A program made the position numbers and the translations under genes. Source: an uncultured Oscillospiraceae bacterium (GTDB lineage Bacteria; Bacillota; Clostridia; Oscillospirales; Oscillospiraceae). From it: 64,000 bases of DNA. Where the stretch lies: NCBI GenBank assembly GCA_947631845.1, contig CANRMY010000004.1, positions 1-64,000 of the forward strand. The letters are read 5' to 3'. This document shows positions 16,943-24,925 of this stretch, piece by piece (the first letter of the stretch is position 1; every line of letters begins with the position of its first letter). The notes under the pieces were generated by a model. It was given only the letters and a program-made list of their open reading frames with translations, searched no databases and was not told the DNA's origin.

Positions 16943-17629
16943 ATGATCCTTTACCTTGGCGACAGCCTGACGCGGGGGCTGGTGGGCTGGTCGTACATCA
17001 AATTCATGCCCCCGGAGCCCTGCAAGAACGGCGGTCTGGACGGCGATACCGCCCACGGGGCCCTGCGGCGGCTCCACATCTACCGGAAAACGCCCTGGTA
17101 TCCCCAGGTCACCACCGTGGTGGTGGGCATCGGCACCAACGACCTTCTCCAGCCCCATCTGATGTCCACGGGCTTTATGTGGAAGGTGATCTTCGGCTGG
17201 CGGCGGGGCTGGAAGAAGTGGGCGGACAAGCCGGAATATGAAAAGGTGATGCGGCAGATCGTCGAGACGGTGCTGGCGGACGGGAAAAAGTGCGTGCTGA
17301 TGGGCCTTCCGCTGATGCAGCTCCGGGACTACCCCTTAGAGGAGCTGGAGGCCCGGAACGGCATCGTGAAAAGGCTGGCGGACGAATACGGCCTGCCCTT
17401 CGCCGACGTGATGGGCGCGGAGCTGGCGGCGGCGCCCGACGCCCGGCGGGACTATGATTTTGGCCGTCTGGGCCTTCTGCGGCTGTGCGACATCCTCCTG
17501 ATGGGGCTTTTCCCCCGGACCAAAGACGGCTTTTCCCGGCGGCGGGGGCTGGAGCTCACGGTGGACGGTGTCCACTTCAACACCCGTTCGGGGACCATCG
17601 CGGCGGAGGCGGTGAAATCATGTCTGTGA
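16943..17629 (+). CDS. GDSL/SGNH-family hydrolase
   Basis: A 228-residue SGNH hydrolase, probably a cytoplasmic esterase or lysophospholipase-like enzyme. Block I is YLGDSLTRG at residues 4-12 (catalytic Ser), the GIGTND block (block III) is near residue 64, and the C-terminal VDGVHFN supplies the Asp/His pair. The ATG at 16943 is chosen because it follows GAGGTGAAAATC and lies after the promoter, which the longer frame does not. The 3' end overlaps the thiamine pyrophosphokinase start by ten bases. The substrate is unknown. Confidence 0.82.
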   Translation: MILYLGDSLTRGLVGWSYIKFMPPEPCKNGGLDGDTAHGALRRLHIYRKTPWYPQVTTVVVGIGTNDLLQPHLMSTGFMWKVIFGWRRGWKKWADKPEYEKVMRQIVETVLADGKKCVLMGLPLMQLRDYPLEELEARNGIVKRLADEYGLPFADVMGAELAAAPDARRDYDFGRLGLLRLCDILLMGLFPRTKDGFSRRRGLELTVDGVHFNTRSGTIAAEAVKSCL

Positions 17630-18267
17630 AAACCTTTGCCCTGTTCGGCTCCGGGGAGTACGGTGCGGACATGCCGGCACTCCCGGCGGGGACGTTCCTC
17701 ATCGCCGCCGACGGGGGCCTTGCGTTTCTCGCCGGTCACGGCGTCACGCCCCACCTGATCGTGGGGGATTTTGACTCCTACGGCGGTCCCCTGCCGGAGG
17801 GCGTGGAGGTCATCCGTCACCCGGTGATGAAGGATCAGACGGATATGGAGCTGGCGGTACGCGAGGCCCTGGGGCGCGGGGCCGGCAGGATTTTCCTGTA
17901 CGGCGGCCTGGGCGGGCGGCTGGACCACACCCTGGCCAATCTCCAGCTCCTGGTGATGCTGGCGCGGCGGGGCGTGGAGGGGTACCTCAAGGGGAAAAAC
18001 GAGACGGCCACGGCCCTCAGCCGCCGCGCCGCCCGATTCTCCCCGGACTTTACCGGCACGGTGTCGGTCTTCGCCTGCGGCGCGGCCGTGGTGACGGAGA
18101 CGGGGCTCCTGTATAAGCTCCGGCGGGCGGCGCTGACAGACGAGCGGCCCCTGGGGGTCAGCAACGAGTTTACGGGCACGGAGGCGGAGATCGCTGTCCA
18201 CGAGGGCACGGCCCTGCTCCTGTGGGGCGCGGAAAATCGCGGTCTTCCGCGGATCATCGAGGTGTGA
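17620..18267 (+). CDS. thiN: Thiamine pyrophosphokinase
   Basis: A 215-residue enzyme transferring pyrophosphate from ATP to thiamine to make thiamine diphosphate. The family marks are IAADGG (about 28-33), the VGDFDS motif, KDQTDMELA (the Thr-Asp pair), YGGLGGRLDHTLANLQLL and the C-terminal GVSNEF. The start at 17620 follows GGAGGCGGTGAAATC and overlaps the GDSL gene. Confidence 0.93.
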   Translation: MSVKTFALFGSGEYGADMPALPAGTFLIAADGGLAFLAGHGVTPHLIVGDFDSYGGPLPEGVEVIRHPVMKDQTDMELAVREALGRGAGRIFLYGGLGGRLDHTLANLQLLVMLARRGVEGYLKGKNETATALSRRAARFSPDFTGTVSVFACGAAVVTETGLLYKLRRAALTDERPLGVSNEFTGTEAEIAVHEGTALLLWGAENRGLPRIIEV

Positions 18268-18269
18268 GT

Positions 18270-18905
18270 ATGGACTTCAAAGCGGCGATATTCGATCTGG
18301 ACGGCACGCTCATCGACTCCATGGGCGTGTGGGACGGGGCGTGGAAGACCTTCTGCGACCGCCACTCCCCCGCTCCCGACCCGGCGGCCTACGCGGAGTA
18401 CAAGGCGCGGACGCTGGTCACCGCCTGCGCTTATTATAAGGAGCGCTTCGGCATCCGGGCCGGTGTGCCGGAGCTGTGCCGGGAGGTCAACGGCATCGTC
18501 CGCCAGGGCTATGCCGCCGTGGCCCCCAAGGCCGGCGTGCCGGCATATCTTCAAAAGCTGAAAAGCGCCGGCGTCCGGTGCTGTGTGGCCACCAACACCG
18601 CCAGGGAGCTGGTGGAATACGTGCTGGCGCGGCTGGGGCTGGGGGATTTTTTCGACTTTATCCTCCCCTGCGCCGAGTTCGGCTCCGGCAAGGACAGGCC
18701 GGAGATCTTTCTGGAGTGCGCCCGGCGGCTGGGGGCGGCCCCGGCGGAGACGTGCGTCTTTGAAGACGCGCCCCACGCCCTGAAGACCGCCCACGACGCC
18801 GGATTTCGGACGCAGGCGGTCTTCGATCCCTCCTACGCCGCCCATGCGGCGCTTCTGCGCGCCGTGGCGGACGCCTACGCCCTGTCCTTTGAGGAGCTGC
18901 TCTGA
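18270..18905 (+). CDS. HAD-family (subfamily IA) phosphatase
   Basis: A 211-residue haloacid-dehalogenase hydrolase. Motif I is FDLDGTLIDS (nucleophile Asp near residue 8), motif II Thr in VATNTA, the lysine in GSGKDRPEIF and motif IV FEDAPHALKTA. The helical cap between motifs I and II is of the beta-phosphoglucomutase type. The start at 18270 lies two bases after thiN behind GAGGTG. Substrate cannot be decided; phosphoglycolate, a sugar phosphate or a nucleotide are all possible. Confidence 0.82.
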   Translation: MDFKAAIFDLDGTLIDSMGVWDGAWKTFCDRHSPAPDPAAYAEYKARTLVTACAYYKERFGIRAGVPELCREVNGIVRQGYAAVAPKAGVPAYLQKLKSAGVRCCVATNTARELVEYVLARLGLGDFFDFILPCAEFGSGKDRPEIFLECARRLGAAPAETCVFEDAPHALKTAHDAGFRTQAVFDPSYAAHAALLRAVADAYALSFEELL

Positions 18906-18936
18906 CCCCGCCCTTTCGTCAGCGGGTCCTATTTTT
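18904..18936 (+). terminator. Probable terminator after the HAD gene
   Basis: GACCCCGC and GCGGGTC pair with one bulged C, followed by CTATTTTT. It separates the thiN run from the ABC exporter promoter. Confidence 0.5.
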
Positions 18937-18947
18937 CAAAAACTCCC

Positions 18948-18986
18948 TTGACAGGGAGATATTGGAGTGATATCATTATGATATCA
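18948..18986 (+). promoter_or_regulatory. Promoter and palindromic operator of the ABC exporter
   Basis: TTGACA (18948-18953), 17 bp, TATCAT (18971-18976). Overlapping the -10 and start point is TGATATCA-TTA-TGATATCA (18968-18986), two copies of a self-complementary octamer. This is the place and shape of a repressor site. No regulator gene is adjacent, so the cognate repressor lies elsewhere. Confidence 0.75.
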
Positions 18987-19010
18987 GCCAAATCAAAAGG
19001 GGTGATCCAC

Positions 19011-19895
19011 TTGATCCTTGCTCTGCGCGATATCCACAAATCCTTCGGGGAGAAAAAGGTCCTCACCGGGGTCAGCTTCACCGCCGAGAGCGGCAAGGCC
19101 TTCGGGCTTCTTGGCCGCAACGGGGCGGGCAAGACCACGTCCATCCGCATCCTCATGGGCGTGTTCCCCGCCGATTCCGGCGATGTGCTGATGGACGGCA
19201 AGCCCCTCGACCACAAAAGGGTGGGCATCGGGTATCTACCGGAGGAACGGGGCCTCTACCCCAAGAAAAAGATCATCGATCAGCTGGTCTATTTTGCCCA
19301 ACTCAAGGGCATGAAGACCCAGGACGCGGTGAGGGCCTGCGACCGGTGGCTGGAGCGGCTGGGCATGAGCGAGTACCGGGACAAGCGGCTGGACACCCTC
19401 TCCAAGGGCAACCAGCAGAAGATCCAGCTGGTCACCGCCCTGGCCCACGACCCGGAGATCGTCATCCTGGACGAGCCCTTTTCCGGCCTCGATCCCATCA
19501 ACGCCATGCTTTTGAAGGACGTGGTGAAGGAGGAGATCGGGCGGGGCAAGATCGTCCTGTTCTCCTCCCACCAGATGAGCTGCATCGAGGAGTTCTGCGA
19601 CGCCATCGCCATCCTCAACAAGGGGCAGGTAGCCGTCACCGGGGATCTCCACGCCATCAAGCGGGAGTACCCCCGGGACAGGCTGGCGATCCGCTCCCCG
19701 GAGGCCGGCAAAATCGCCGCCGCCTTCCCCGGCAGAACGGAGCGGGCGGAAAACGGCGAGCTCATGTTAAAGCTGGAAAGTCCGTCGGAGAAGATGAGCG
19801 TGCTGCGCCGGCTGTCGGAGAGCTTCGATATCGACGAGGCGCGGGTCTTTGAGCCCAGTCTCAACGACATCTTCGCCCAGTACGCGGGGGATTGA
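19011..19895 (+). CDS. ABC transporter ATP-binding protein (NatA-like)
   Basis: A 294-residue ATPase powering the permease encoded next. Walker A is GRNGAGKTT, the signature region LSKGNQQKIQ, Walker B VILDEPFSGLDP and the H-loop SSHQMS; the C-terminal extension is like that of NatA/YhaQ exporters. The TTG at 19011 (behind AAAAGGGG) is preferred because transcription should start near 18983, after the upstream ATG at 18978. Substrate is unknown; Na+, drugs or peptides are candidates for this family. Confidence 0.88.
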   Translation: MILALRDIHKSFGEKKVLTGVSFTAESGKAFGLLGRNGAGKTTSIRILMGVFPADSGDVLMDGKPLDHKRVGIGYLPEERGLYPKKKIIDQLVYFAQLKGMKTQDAVRACDRWLERLGMSEYRDKRLDTLSKGNQQKIQLVTALAHDPEIVILDEPFSGLDPINAMLLKDVVKEEIGRGKIVLFSSHQMSCIEEFCDAIAILNKGQVAVTGDLHAIKREYPRDRLAIRSPEAGKIAAAFPGRTERAENGELMLKLESPSEKMSVLRRLSESFDIDEARVFEPSLNDIFAQYAGD

Positions 19896-19905
19896 GAGGT
19901 GCGGT

Positions 19906-21126
19906 ATGGAACAGTTTCGAAAGATCCTCAAATTTGAGCTGAAGGGCTATCTCACCAACAAGGTCTTCGTGGGCGTCACCTGCTTTTTAGTGGCGGTGAT
20001 CTTCCTGGTCACGTTCCTCCCCCGGGTGCTGGACTTCTTCGGAAGCGAGGATACCGGCGAACCGCCCGAGGATCGGGAGATCATGCTGGTCTCCGGCGGG
20101 GACGAGTCCGTGCGGGCGGCCCTGTCCCAGGCGTTTCCCGAATACGAGGTGCGCCTGACGGAGGGCGACGTCAAGGCCCCGGTGACCGGGGGCGAGGCCG
20201 CCTGCGCCGTGGAGCTGCACGGCCTTTCGGCGTTTACCTACTATGTGGACAACCTCAGTATGTACGACACCAACGCCCAGCGCGTCTCGGAGGTACTGAC
20301 GGGACTTTACCGGCTGGCGGCGCTGGCGGAGGCCGGGGTCGCCCCGGAACAGGCGGAGGCCATCATGTCCGCGGCGGCGAGCTTCGATGTCCGGAGCCTG
20401 GGCGTGGATCAGGGACAGAATTTCTTCTACACCTACGTGATGATCTTCGCCCTCTACATGGTCATCCTGCTCTACGGGCAGATGGTGGCCACCAACGTGG
20501 CCACGGAGAAAAGCTCCCGGGCCATGGAGCTTTTGGTGACCTCCGCCGACCCCACCGCCATGATGTTCGGCAAAGTGGCGGCCTCGTGTCTGGCGGGGCT
20601 GGCGCAGCTGGTGTGCGTGTTCGGCTCGGCGCTTTTGTTCTACAACCTTAACCGGGGCTATATCGAGGACGGCGGCATTCTCTCCCTGCTCTTCGACATG
20701 CCCCCCTCCCTGCTGGCGTATATGTTCTTATTCTTCATTCTGGGCTTTTTCATCTACGCCTTTCTCTACGGGGCCATCGGCTCCACCGCCTCCAAGCTGG
20801 AGGACATCAACACCTCCGTCATGCCCGTCACCATGATCTTTATCGCGGGCTTTTTCGTGGTGGTGTTCGGTATGTCCAGCGGCAGCGTGGACAACCCGCT
20901 GATGGTGGCCTGCTCCTTCATCCCCTTCACCTCCCCCATGGCCATGTTCACCCGCGTCGCCATGTCCCACCCGGCCCTGTGGGAGATCGGGCTGTCCGTG
21001 GCCATTCTTCTGGGCTCCTGCGCCGGCGTAGGCGTCCTGGCGGCCAGGATCTACCGGGTGGGCGTCCTGCTCTACGGGACAAAGCCCGGGCTTCGGGAGA
21101 TCCTCCGGATGCTGAAAAAAGCGTAA
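19906..21126 (+). CDS. ABC-2 family permease (NatB-like)
   Basis: A 406-residue membrane subunit. It has one N-terminal membrane segment (about 20-42), a large external domain (about 43-185), then five or six membrane segments in the C-terminal half (FFYTYVMIFALYMVILLYGQMVATNVATEKSSRAMELL and later), the ABC-2/NatB topology. The ATG at 19906 is preceded by GAGAGGTG, ten bases after the ATPase stop. It forms the exporter with that ATPase. Confidence 0.85.
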   Translation: MEQFRKILKFELKGYLTNKVFVGVTCFLVAVIFLVTFLPRVLDFFGSEDTGEPPEDREIMLVSGGDESVRAALSQAFPEYEVRLTEGDVKAPVTGGEAACAVELHGLSAFTYYVDNLSMYDTNAQRVSEVLTGLYRLAALAEAGVAPEQAEAIMSAAASFDVRSLGVDQGQNFFYTYVMIFALYMVILLYGQMVATNVATEKSSRAMELLVTSADPTAMMFGKVAASCLAGLAQLVCVFGSALLFYNLNRGYIEDGGILSLLFDMPPSLLAYMFLFFILGFFIYAFLYGAIGSTASKLEDINTSVMPVTMIFIAGFFVVVFGMSSGSVDNPLMVACSFIPFTSPMAMFTRVAMSHPALWEIGLSVAILLGSCAGVGVLAARIYRVGVLLYGTKPGLREILRMLKKA

Positions 21127-21143
21127 AATTGAATGAAGACAGC

Positions 21144-21173
21144 TTTTCACCCCGCCTCCCGGCGGGGTGAAAA
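21144..21173. terminator. Terminator-like hairpin after the ABC exporter
   Basis: TTTTCACCCCGCC pairs perfectly with GGCGGGGTGAAAA around TCCC. The T run lies within the stem and not after it. Confidence 0.6.
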
Positions 21174-21179
21174 ACTATG

Positions 21180-21598
21180 CGGAAAGGAAACGCGCGGGCC
21201 GCCTGGAGAGGCGGCCCCTACAAGGTTGTACGATAGGTTTTTGGGAAGTCGATACACGGGCCGGCCGGTGTCCGGCCCGTACGGGTACGTTATACGAAAT
21301 GCCACGGAAATTCGTGGGCCTGCCGAGGGCGGCGGCCCATGACACCACTGAATTCCGCAATATCCGATTCATACGCTTCCGTAGGGGCCGCCTCTCTTGG
21401 CGGCCCGTTCATTTCAATGGCGGCGAAGCCGCAACCTTTTTGGGGCGGGCGTTCATGGTAATTCGGTACCCGGGCCGGCCGGTGTCCGGCCCGTACGGGT
21501 ACGTTTATCGTAATGCGCCGGGAATTCGATGGGCCGCCGAGGGCGGCGGCCCGTACAAGGTTGTACGATAGGTTTTTGGAAATTCGCCACACGGGCCG
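21180..21598. repeat. Hairpin-repeat block 5
   Basis: This fills the gap between the convergent ABC exporter and Nif3-like genes. It holds a CCTGGAGAGG-core copy (about 21197-21222), GGACAC-core copies (about 21258-21283, 21473-21499) and CCGCCC/GGCGG-core copies (21316-21338, 21531-21556). A unit at about 21381-21499 has the central GGCGAAGCCGCAACCTTTTT. The string AAGGTTGTACGATAGGTTTTTGG occurs twice (from about 21221 and 21557, broken into shorter matches here). No gene is seen. Confidence 0.85.
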
Positions 21599-22360
21599 TC
21601 AAAAGAACTTTTCCGGCTGCTCGTGGACCTCGCTGACGCGCACGTCCACGTCGGGGAAGCGCTCCGCGATGAGGCTCGCCAGCACAGGGACCACCACGTT
21701 TTCGGTGGAGAAGTGGCCGGCGTCGATGAGATTCAGGCCCAGCTCCCGGGCGTCGATGAACTGGTGGTGCTTCACATCGGCGGTCACGTAGGTGTCCGCC
21801 CCGGCCTCCAGCGCCTCCAGCATCTCATTCCCCCCGGCGCCGCCCAGGACGGCCACATGATGCACCGGACGCCCCGCGTCCACGTATCGCAGGCCGCCGG
21901 CGTTCAGCGCGCCCTTCACATGGGGCAGGAACGCCGCCATACTCTGCTCCGGCACCCAGCCGACGCGGCCGCACCGCTCCGCCCCGAAGGGCTCCGCGTC
22001 CGCGATGCCCAGGGTCTCGCACAGGGCGTCGTTGACCCCGCCGGGGGCGATGTCCAGGTTGGTGTGCATACAAATGGCGCTCATCCCCGCCCGGGCCAGA
22101 TGGAGGACGCGGGCGCTTGTGGTGTCGGAATCCGTCACGTTTTTCAGCTCAAAAAACAGCGGGTGGTGGGACACGATCAGATCCGCCCCCAGCTCCGCGG
22201 CCTCCCCGATCACCGCCTCGGTGATGTCCAGGGCGCACAGGACGGAGCGGATCTCGTCCTCCCAGGAGCCCACCAACAGCCCCACGTTGTCAAAGCCCAG
22301 CTTCAGCTCCACCGGGGCCAGCCGGGCGATCTCCTCATAGATCTCGCTCAATTTTGCCAT
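21599..22360 (-). CDS. Nif3-like dinuclear metal-centre protein
   Basis: A 253-residue protein of the NIF3/YqfO family. Metal-binding residues are visible in VSHHPLFF (His pair), MHTNLDIAPGGVND and, towards the C-terminus, YVTADVKHHQFIDA and DAGHFSTENVV. Members form hexamers with a di-metal site; the molecular role is uncertain. It starts within the 3' end of trmK (13-base overlap), a standard pairing in Firmicutes. Its last codons run right into the repeat block, so the end may have been remodelled. Confidence 0.9.
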   Translation of the reverse strand: MAKLSEIYEEIARLAPVELKLGFDNVGLLVGSWEDEIRSVLCALDITEAVIGEAAELGADLIVSHHPLFFELKNVTDSDTTSARVLHLARAGMSAICMHTNLDIAPGGVNDALCETLGIADAEPFGAERCGRVGWVPEQSMAAFLPHVKGALNAGGLRYVDAGRPVHHVAVLGGAGGNEMLEALEAGADTYVTADVKHHQFIDARELGLNLIDAGHFSTENVVVPVLASLIAERFPDVDVRVSEVHEQPEKFF

Positions 22361-23025
22361 TTTCTCGTCTCCTTCAGGATCGTATCAAGCCTTTCCAGCT
22401 TCTCTTTCAGGGCGGTCAGCTCTCCGCCGCCGGGAGCCTCCCCCCGCTCCATGCCCGCCAGGGCCCTTTGGACGCGGCTTCGCTCCCGCTCCGCAAACGG
22501 CCCCAACAGCGGGTCGCGCCCCGCCGTCAGCGCCCGGGCCGGGTCAAAGCCGCCCGCCCCCGCCGCCGCTTCCATGATCAGATAGGGCTTTCCCCCGTCC
22601 ATGCGTAGGACGGCCCGCTTACACGCAAAGCCCGCGCCGTCCAGATACGCCGCCAGCTTGTCCACCCGGCTCTGGGGCTGGAGCACAAGCCTCGCTCCGG
22701 CGATCCAGGGGCAGCCGGACAGGATGCCGGCCATCGTCTCCCCGCCCATGCCGGCGACGACCACGGTCCCGAACGTCTCCGGCACGTCCTTCAGGCCGTC
22801 GGACAGATAGAAGGCGATTTTGTCCTCCACGCCGCAGCCCCGCGCCGACCGGCGGGCGCTGTCCAGGGGGCCGGGGTTTATATCCGAGGCGGCGATCCGG
22901 TCAAACAGGCCGTTCAGGGCAAAATACACCGGCAGATACCCGTGGTCGGTGCCCACGTCGATGACGCTTTCGCCCCTCCCGGCCAGGGCGGCCGCGGCCG
23001 CCAGCCTTGGTGACAGCTTTATCAT
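22348..23025 (-). CDS. trmK: tRNA (adenine(22)-N1)-methyltransferase
   Basis: A 225-residue SAM-dependent methyltransferase forming m1A22 in tRNA. SAM-binding motif I is VIDVGTDHGYLP (about 21-32), followed by ASDINPGPL, then VVVAGMGGETMAGIL and LVLQPQSRVDKL, all diagnostic of TrmK. The C-terminal helical region ends in a coiled coil. The ATG at 23025 is chosen because family homology starts there (IKLSPRLAAAAAL) behind GGTGG. Confidence 0.92.
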   Translation of the reverse strand: MIKLSPRLAAAAALAGRGESVIDVGTDHGYLPVYFALNGLFDRIAASDINPGPLDSARRSARGCGVEDKIAFYLSDGLKDVPETFGTVVVAGMGGETMAGILSGCPWIAGARLVLQPQSRVDKLAAYLDGAGFACKRAVLRMDGGKPYLIMEAAAGAGGFDPARALTAGRDPLLGPFAERERSRVQRALAGMERGEAPGGGELTALKEKLERLDTILKETRKWQN

Positions 23026-23081
23026 AATACCACCATAAAGCGGAAGGCGGACTTTTGTCCGCCCTCCTGTTTTTTGTTTTT

Positions 23082-23285
23082 TCAGGCCTCGCTTGCCAGG
23101 AAGCTGTTCAGCTCCTCCAGGAAGTCGTCCGGGTCCACGCCGTGGGTCATGCATGCCTGCTCGATGGTCTCGCCGGTGGCAAAGGCACAGCCCAGGCAGT
23201 GCATACCGATGTTCAGAAAGAGGGGCTGGGACTGGGGCGCTTTCATCATGACCTCCGCCACGATGGTATCTTTTGTGAATGTCAT
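23082..23285 (-). CDS. DUF1858 domain protein
   Basis: A 67-residue protein consisting of a single DUF1858 domain, also described as a disulfide-redox domain associated with hybrid-cluster proteins. It contains GMHCLGCAFATGETIEQAC with the paired Cys-x-x-Cys and a third Cys. Strong GGGAGG site. Probably cytoplasmic and redox-active; no partner is adjacent. Confidence 0.88.
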   Translation of the reverse strand: MTFTKDTIVAEVMMKAPQSQPLFLNIGMHCLGCAFATGETIEQACMTHGVDPDDFLEELNSFLASEA

Positions 23286-23316
23286 AAAATGACCTCCCGA
23301 TCTTTATTTCATCCCT

Positions 23317-23344
23317 ATTATACCACCCCTTCGGGGAATTTCAA
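23317..23344 (-). promoter_or_regulatory. Promoter of the DUF1858 gene
   Basis: Minus strand TTGAAA (23339-23344), 16 bp, TATAAT (23317-23322). Confidence 0.7.
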
Positions 23345-23374
23345 TAGGGAAAATTGCGGATCGGGAGGCCGTGT

Positions 23375-23415
23375 GGGAGCGGGCCGGCCGGGTGTCCGGC
23401 CCGCTAAGGCGGGAG
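23375..23415. repeat. Single hairpin repeat (GGACAC core)
   Basis: One inverted-orientation copy, CGGGCCGGCCGGGTGTCC then GGCCCG, at about 23379-23404. It lies between the DUF1858 promoter and the 3' end of the unknown gene. Confidence 0.8.
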
Positions 23416-23424
23416 GCGGCCCGT

Positions 23425-24246
23425 TTATTCCTCCGTCCCCACCATCTCCCGGTAGTCCTCCAGCTCGCAGACGGCGTCCGGCGGGAAGAACTCATTAACG
23501 GGGAAGTCGATGCGGTTGAAGAGGGAGCAGGGATCCTCGCCGCCGGTGCCCACGCACGCCTTCTCCGGCACGCAGTAGTCGTACACCGGGATCAGCAGCT
23601 GGGAATCCCGCTCCAGTCTCACGATGGTAAACTGGCCCAGGGTGACGATGACCCGCCGCCCGGCCCCGTCGGAGACGATGGGGGAATCGAACATGTCAAG
23701 GATATACTGGGGCAGCTCCAGCGGCTCCGGCATCACGTCGGAGCAGGCGTCCACCACGTCCAGGCTCAGGACGATGGGATCCACCGCCTCCACCACCGCT
23801 CTCGGCAGGTTGGTGCCGTCGATCACGTTCCTGTCCACGCAGGAGGGGCCGATGTCGGAGGTGAAGATCTTGGCGCTCCCCTCGCTGCCGAAGAGCAGCA
23901 CCCGCTTGGTGAAGGAGGCCAGGCCCTCGATGGGGGCGATGAGGCCGCTGGACATGCACACATCCGCCCGGATCTTGTAAAAGAAGCGGATATCCACGGT
24001 GTAGTACCCCCTGTTGAAGGTCACCGGCTCCACCATGGGGCTGGCCCAGAGGAGCTCCGCGGATCTGGCCCGCACGTTGAGGCCGTTGTCCAGATTCACC
24101 TGGGAGGTCTCCGTCAGGTAGACCCGCAGATCCTCCAGGCAGTCCTTATCCTTGCAGGAATCGTATATCTTGCTCGTATGTACACAGACGGCCTCGCGGA
24201 TGCTCACGTCGCCGCCAACGGGGCCAGGCACAACTTTGGATGACAT
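23425..24246 (-). CDS. Conserved clostridial protein of unknown function
   Basis: A 273-residue protein without signal peptide or membrane segment. Near the N-terminus is IREAVCVHTSKIYDSCKDKDCLEDLRVYL, with three Cys, a pattern I associate with an uncharacterised clostridial family. Further cysteines occur at DIGPSCVDRN, VVDACSD and YCVPEKACVGTGGEDPCSLF. A spore-coat or metal-binding role is possible but unproven. The ATG follows GAGGAAATTTCC, and the leader contains a perfect 16-bp palindrome. It is divergent from ruvC. Confidence 0.72.
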   Translation of the reverse strand: MSSKVVPGPVGGDVSIREAVCVHTSKIYDSCKDKDCLEDLRVYLTETSQVNLDNGLNVRARSAELLWASPMVEPVTFNRGYYTVDIRFFYKIRADVCMSSGLIAPIEGLASFTKRVLLFGSEGSAKIFTSDIGPSCVDRNVIDGTNLPRAVVEAVDPIVLSLDVVDACSDVMPEPLELPQYILDMFDSPIVSDGAGRRVIVTLGQFTIVRLERDSQLLIPVYDYCVPEKACVGTGGEDPCSLFNRIDFPVNEFFPPDAVCELEDYREMVGTEE

Positions 24247-24265
24247 GGAAATTTCCTCCTAAACT

Positions 24266-24334
24266 CGCGTCTGCAGACGCGTGATTTTCATTACAGTCTA
24301 TGCCCCACGAAAATATGTGTGATATCTTCGTGGG
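24266..24334. promoter_or_regulatory. Palindrome and hairpin in the ruvC divergent region
   Basis: CGCGTCTGCAGACGCG (24266-24281) is a perfect palindrome in the leader of the minus-strand gene. At 24304-24334 CCCACGAA and TTCGTGGG pair around an ATAT-containing loop. Role unknown. Confidence 0.5.
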
Positions 24335-24340
24335 AAGATG

Positions 24341-24369
24341 TTGCGGTTTTTTTCGTTATGTGGTACAAT
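24341..24369 (+). promoter_or_regulatory. Promoter of ruvCAB
   Basis: TTGCGG (24341-24346), 17 bp, TACAAT (24364-24369). Confidence 0.7.
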
Positions 24370-24406
24370 GTATGGTAGATTTTTATGGGCATGGGAGGCG
24401 AGGCGT

Positions 24407-24925
24407 TTGGCCGTCATATTGGGCATCGACCCGGGGGTCGCCACCGTGGGCTTCGGGGTCATCGACGCCTCCGGCGTAAAACAGCGGTTTATAAACTGCG
24501 GGGCCATCACCACCCCGGCCCACACAAAGCTCTCCTCCCGGCTTGACCAGATATACCATGATATGCGGGAGCTGATCGGGACATTCAAGCCGGAGGCCAT
24601 CGCCATCGAGGAGCTTTTTTTCAACACCAACATCACCACCGGCATCGACGTGGCCCACGGGCGCGGCGTTATCCTGCTGGCCGGGGCGGAGCTGATGGTC
24701 CCCATGTACGAGTACACGCCCCTGCAGGTGAAGCAGGCCATCACCGGCTACGGCCGGGCGGACAAGAAGCAGATGATGGAGATGGTGCGCCGGCTCCTGG
24801 GCCTCCCCTCCGTGGCGCGGCCCGACGACGCCTCCGACGCCCTGGCCCTGGCCATCTGCCACGCCCGGTTTTCCGGCTCACTACTGACTTATGAGGGAGG
24901 ACGGGACGAATGTTCTACTATATAG
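24407..24925 (+). CDS. ruvC: Holliday junction resolvase RuvC
   Basis: A 172-residue endonuclease that cuts Holliday junctions together with RuvAB. The catalytic acids are visible in ILGIDPG (Asp8), AIEELFF (Glu) and the C-terminal RPDDASDALALAICH (two Asp). The TTG at 24407 is chosen because GGGAGG is eight bases upstream and this gives normal family length; the upstream ATG codons start before or at the probable transcript start. The 3' end overlaps ruvA by 16 bases. Confidence 0.95.
   Translation: MAVILGIDPGVATVGFGVIDASGVKQRFINCGAITTPAHTKLSSRLDQIYHDMRELIGTFKPEAIAIEELFFNTNITTGIDVAHGRGVILLAGAELMVPMYEYTPLQVKQAITGYGRADKKQMMEMVRRLLGLPSVARPDDASDALALAICHARFSGSLLTYEGGRDECSTI

Noticed and set aside
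18948..19010. Longer N-terminus for the ABC ATPase starting at TTG 18948 or ATG 18978
   Set aside because: The first is the -35 box and the second precedes the predicted transcript start; TTG 19011 has the ribosome-binding site and matches family N-termini.
23041..23075. GGCGGAC/GTCCGCC hairpin as terminator of the DUF1858 gene
   Set aside because: A pairing stem exists, but no T run follows it on the minus strand; the T-rich stretch is on the plus strand, where no gene ends.
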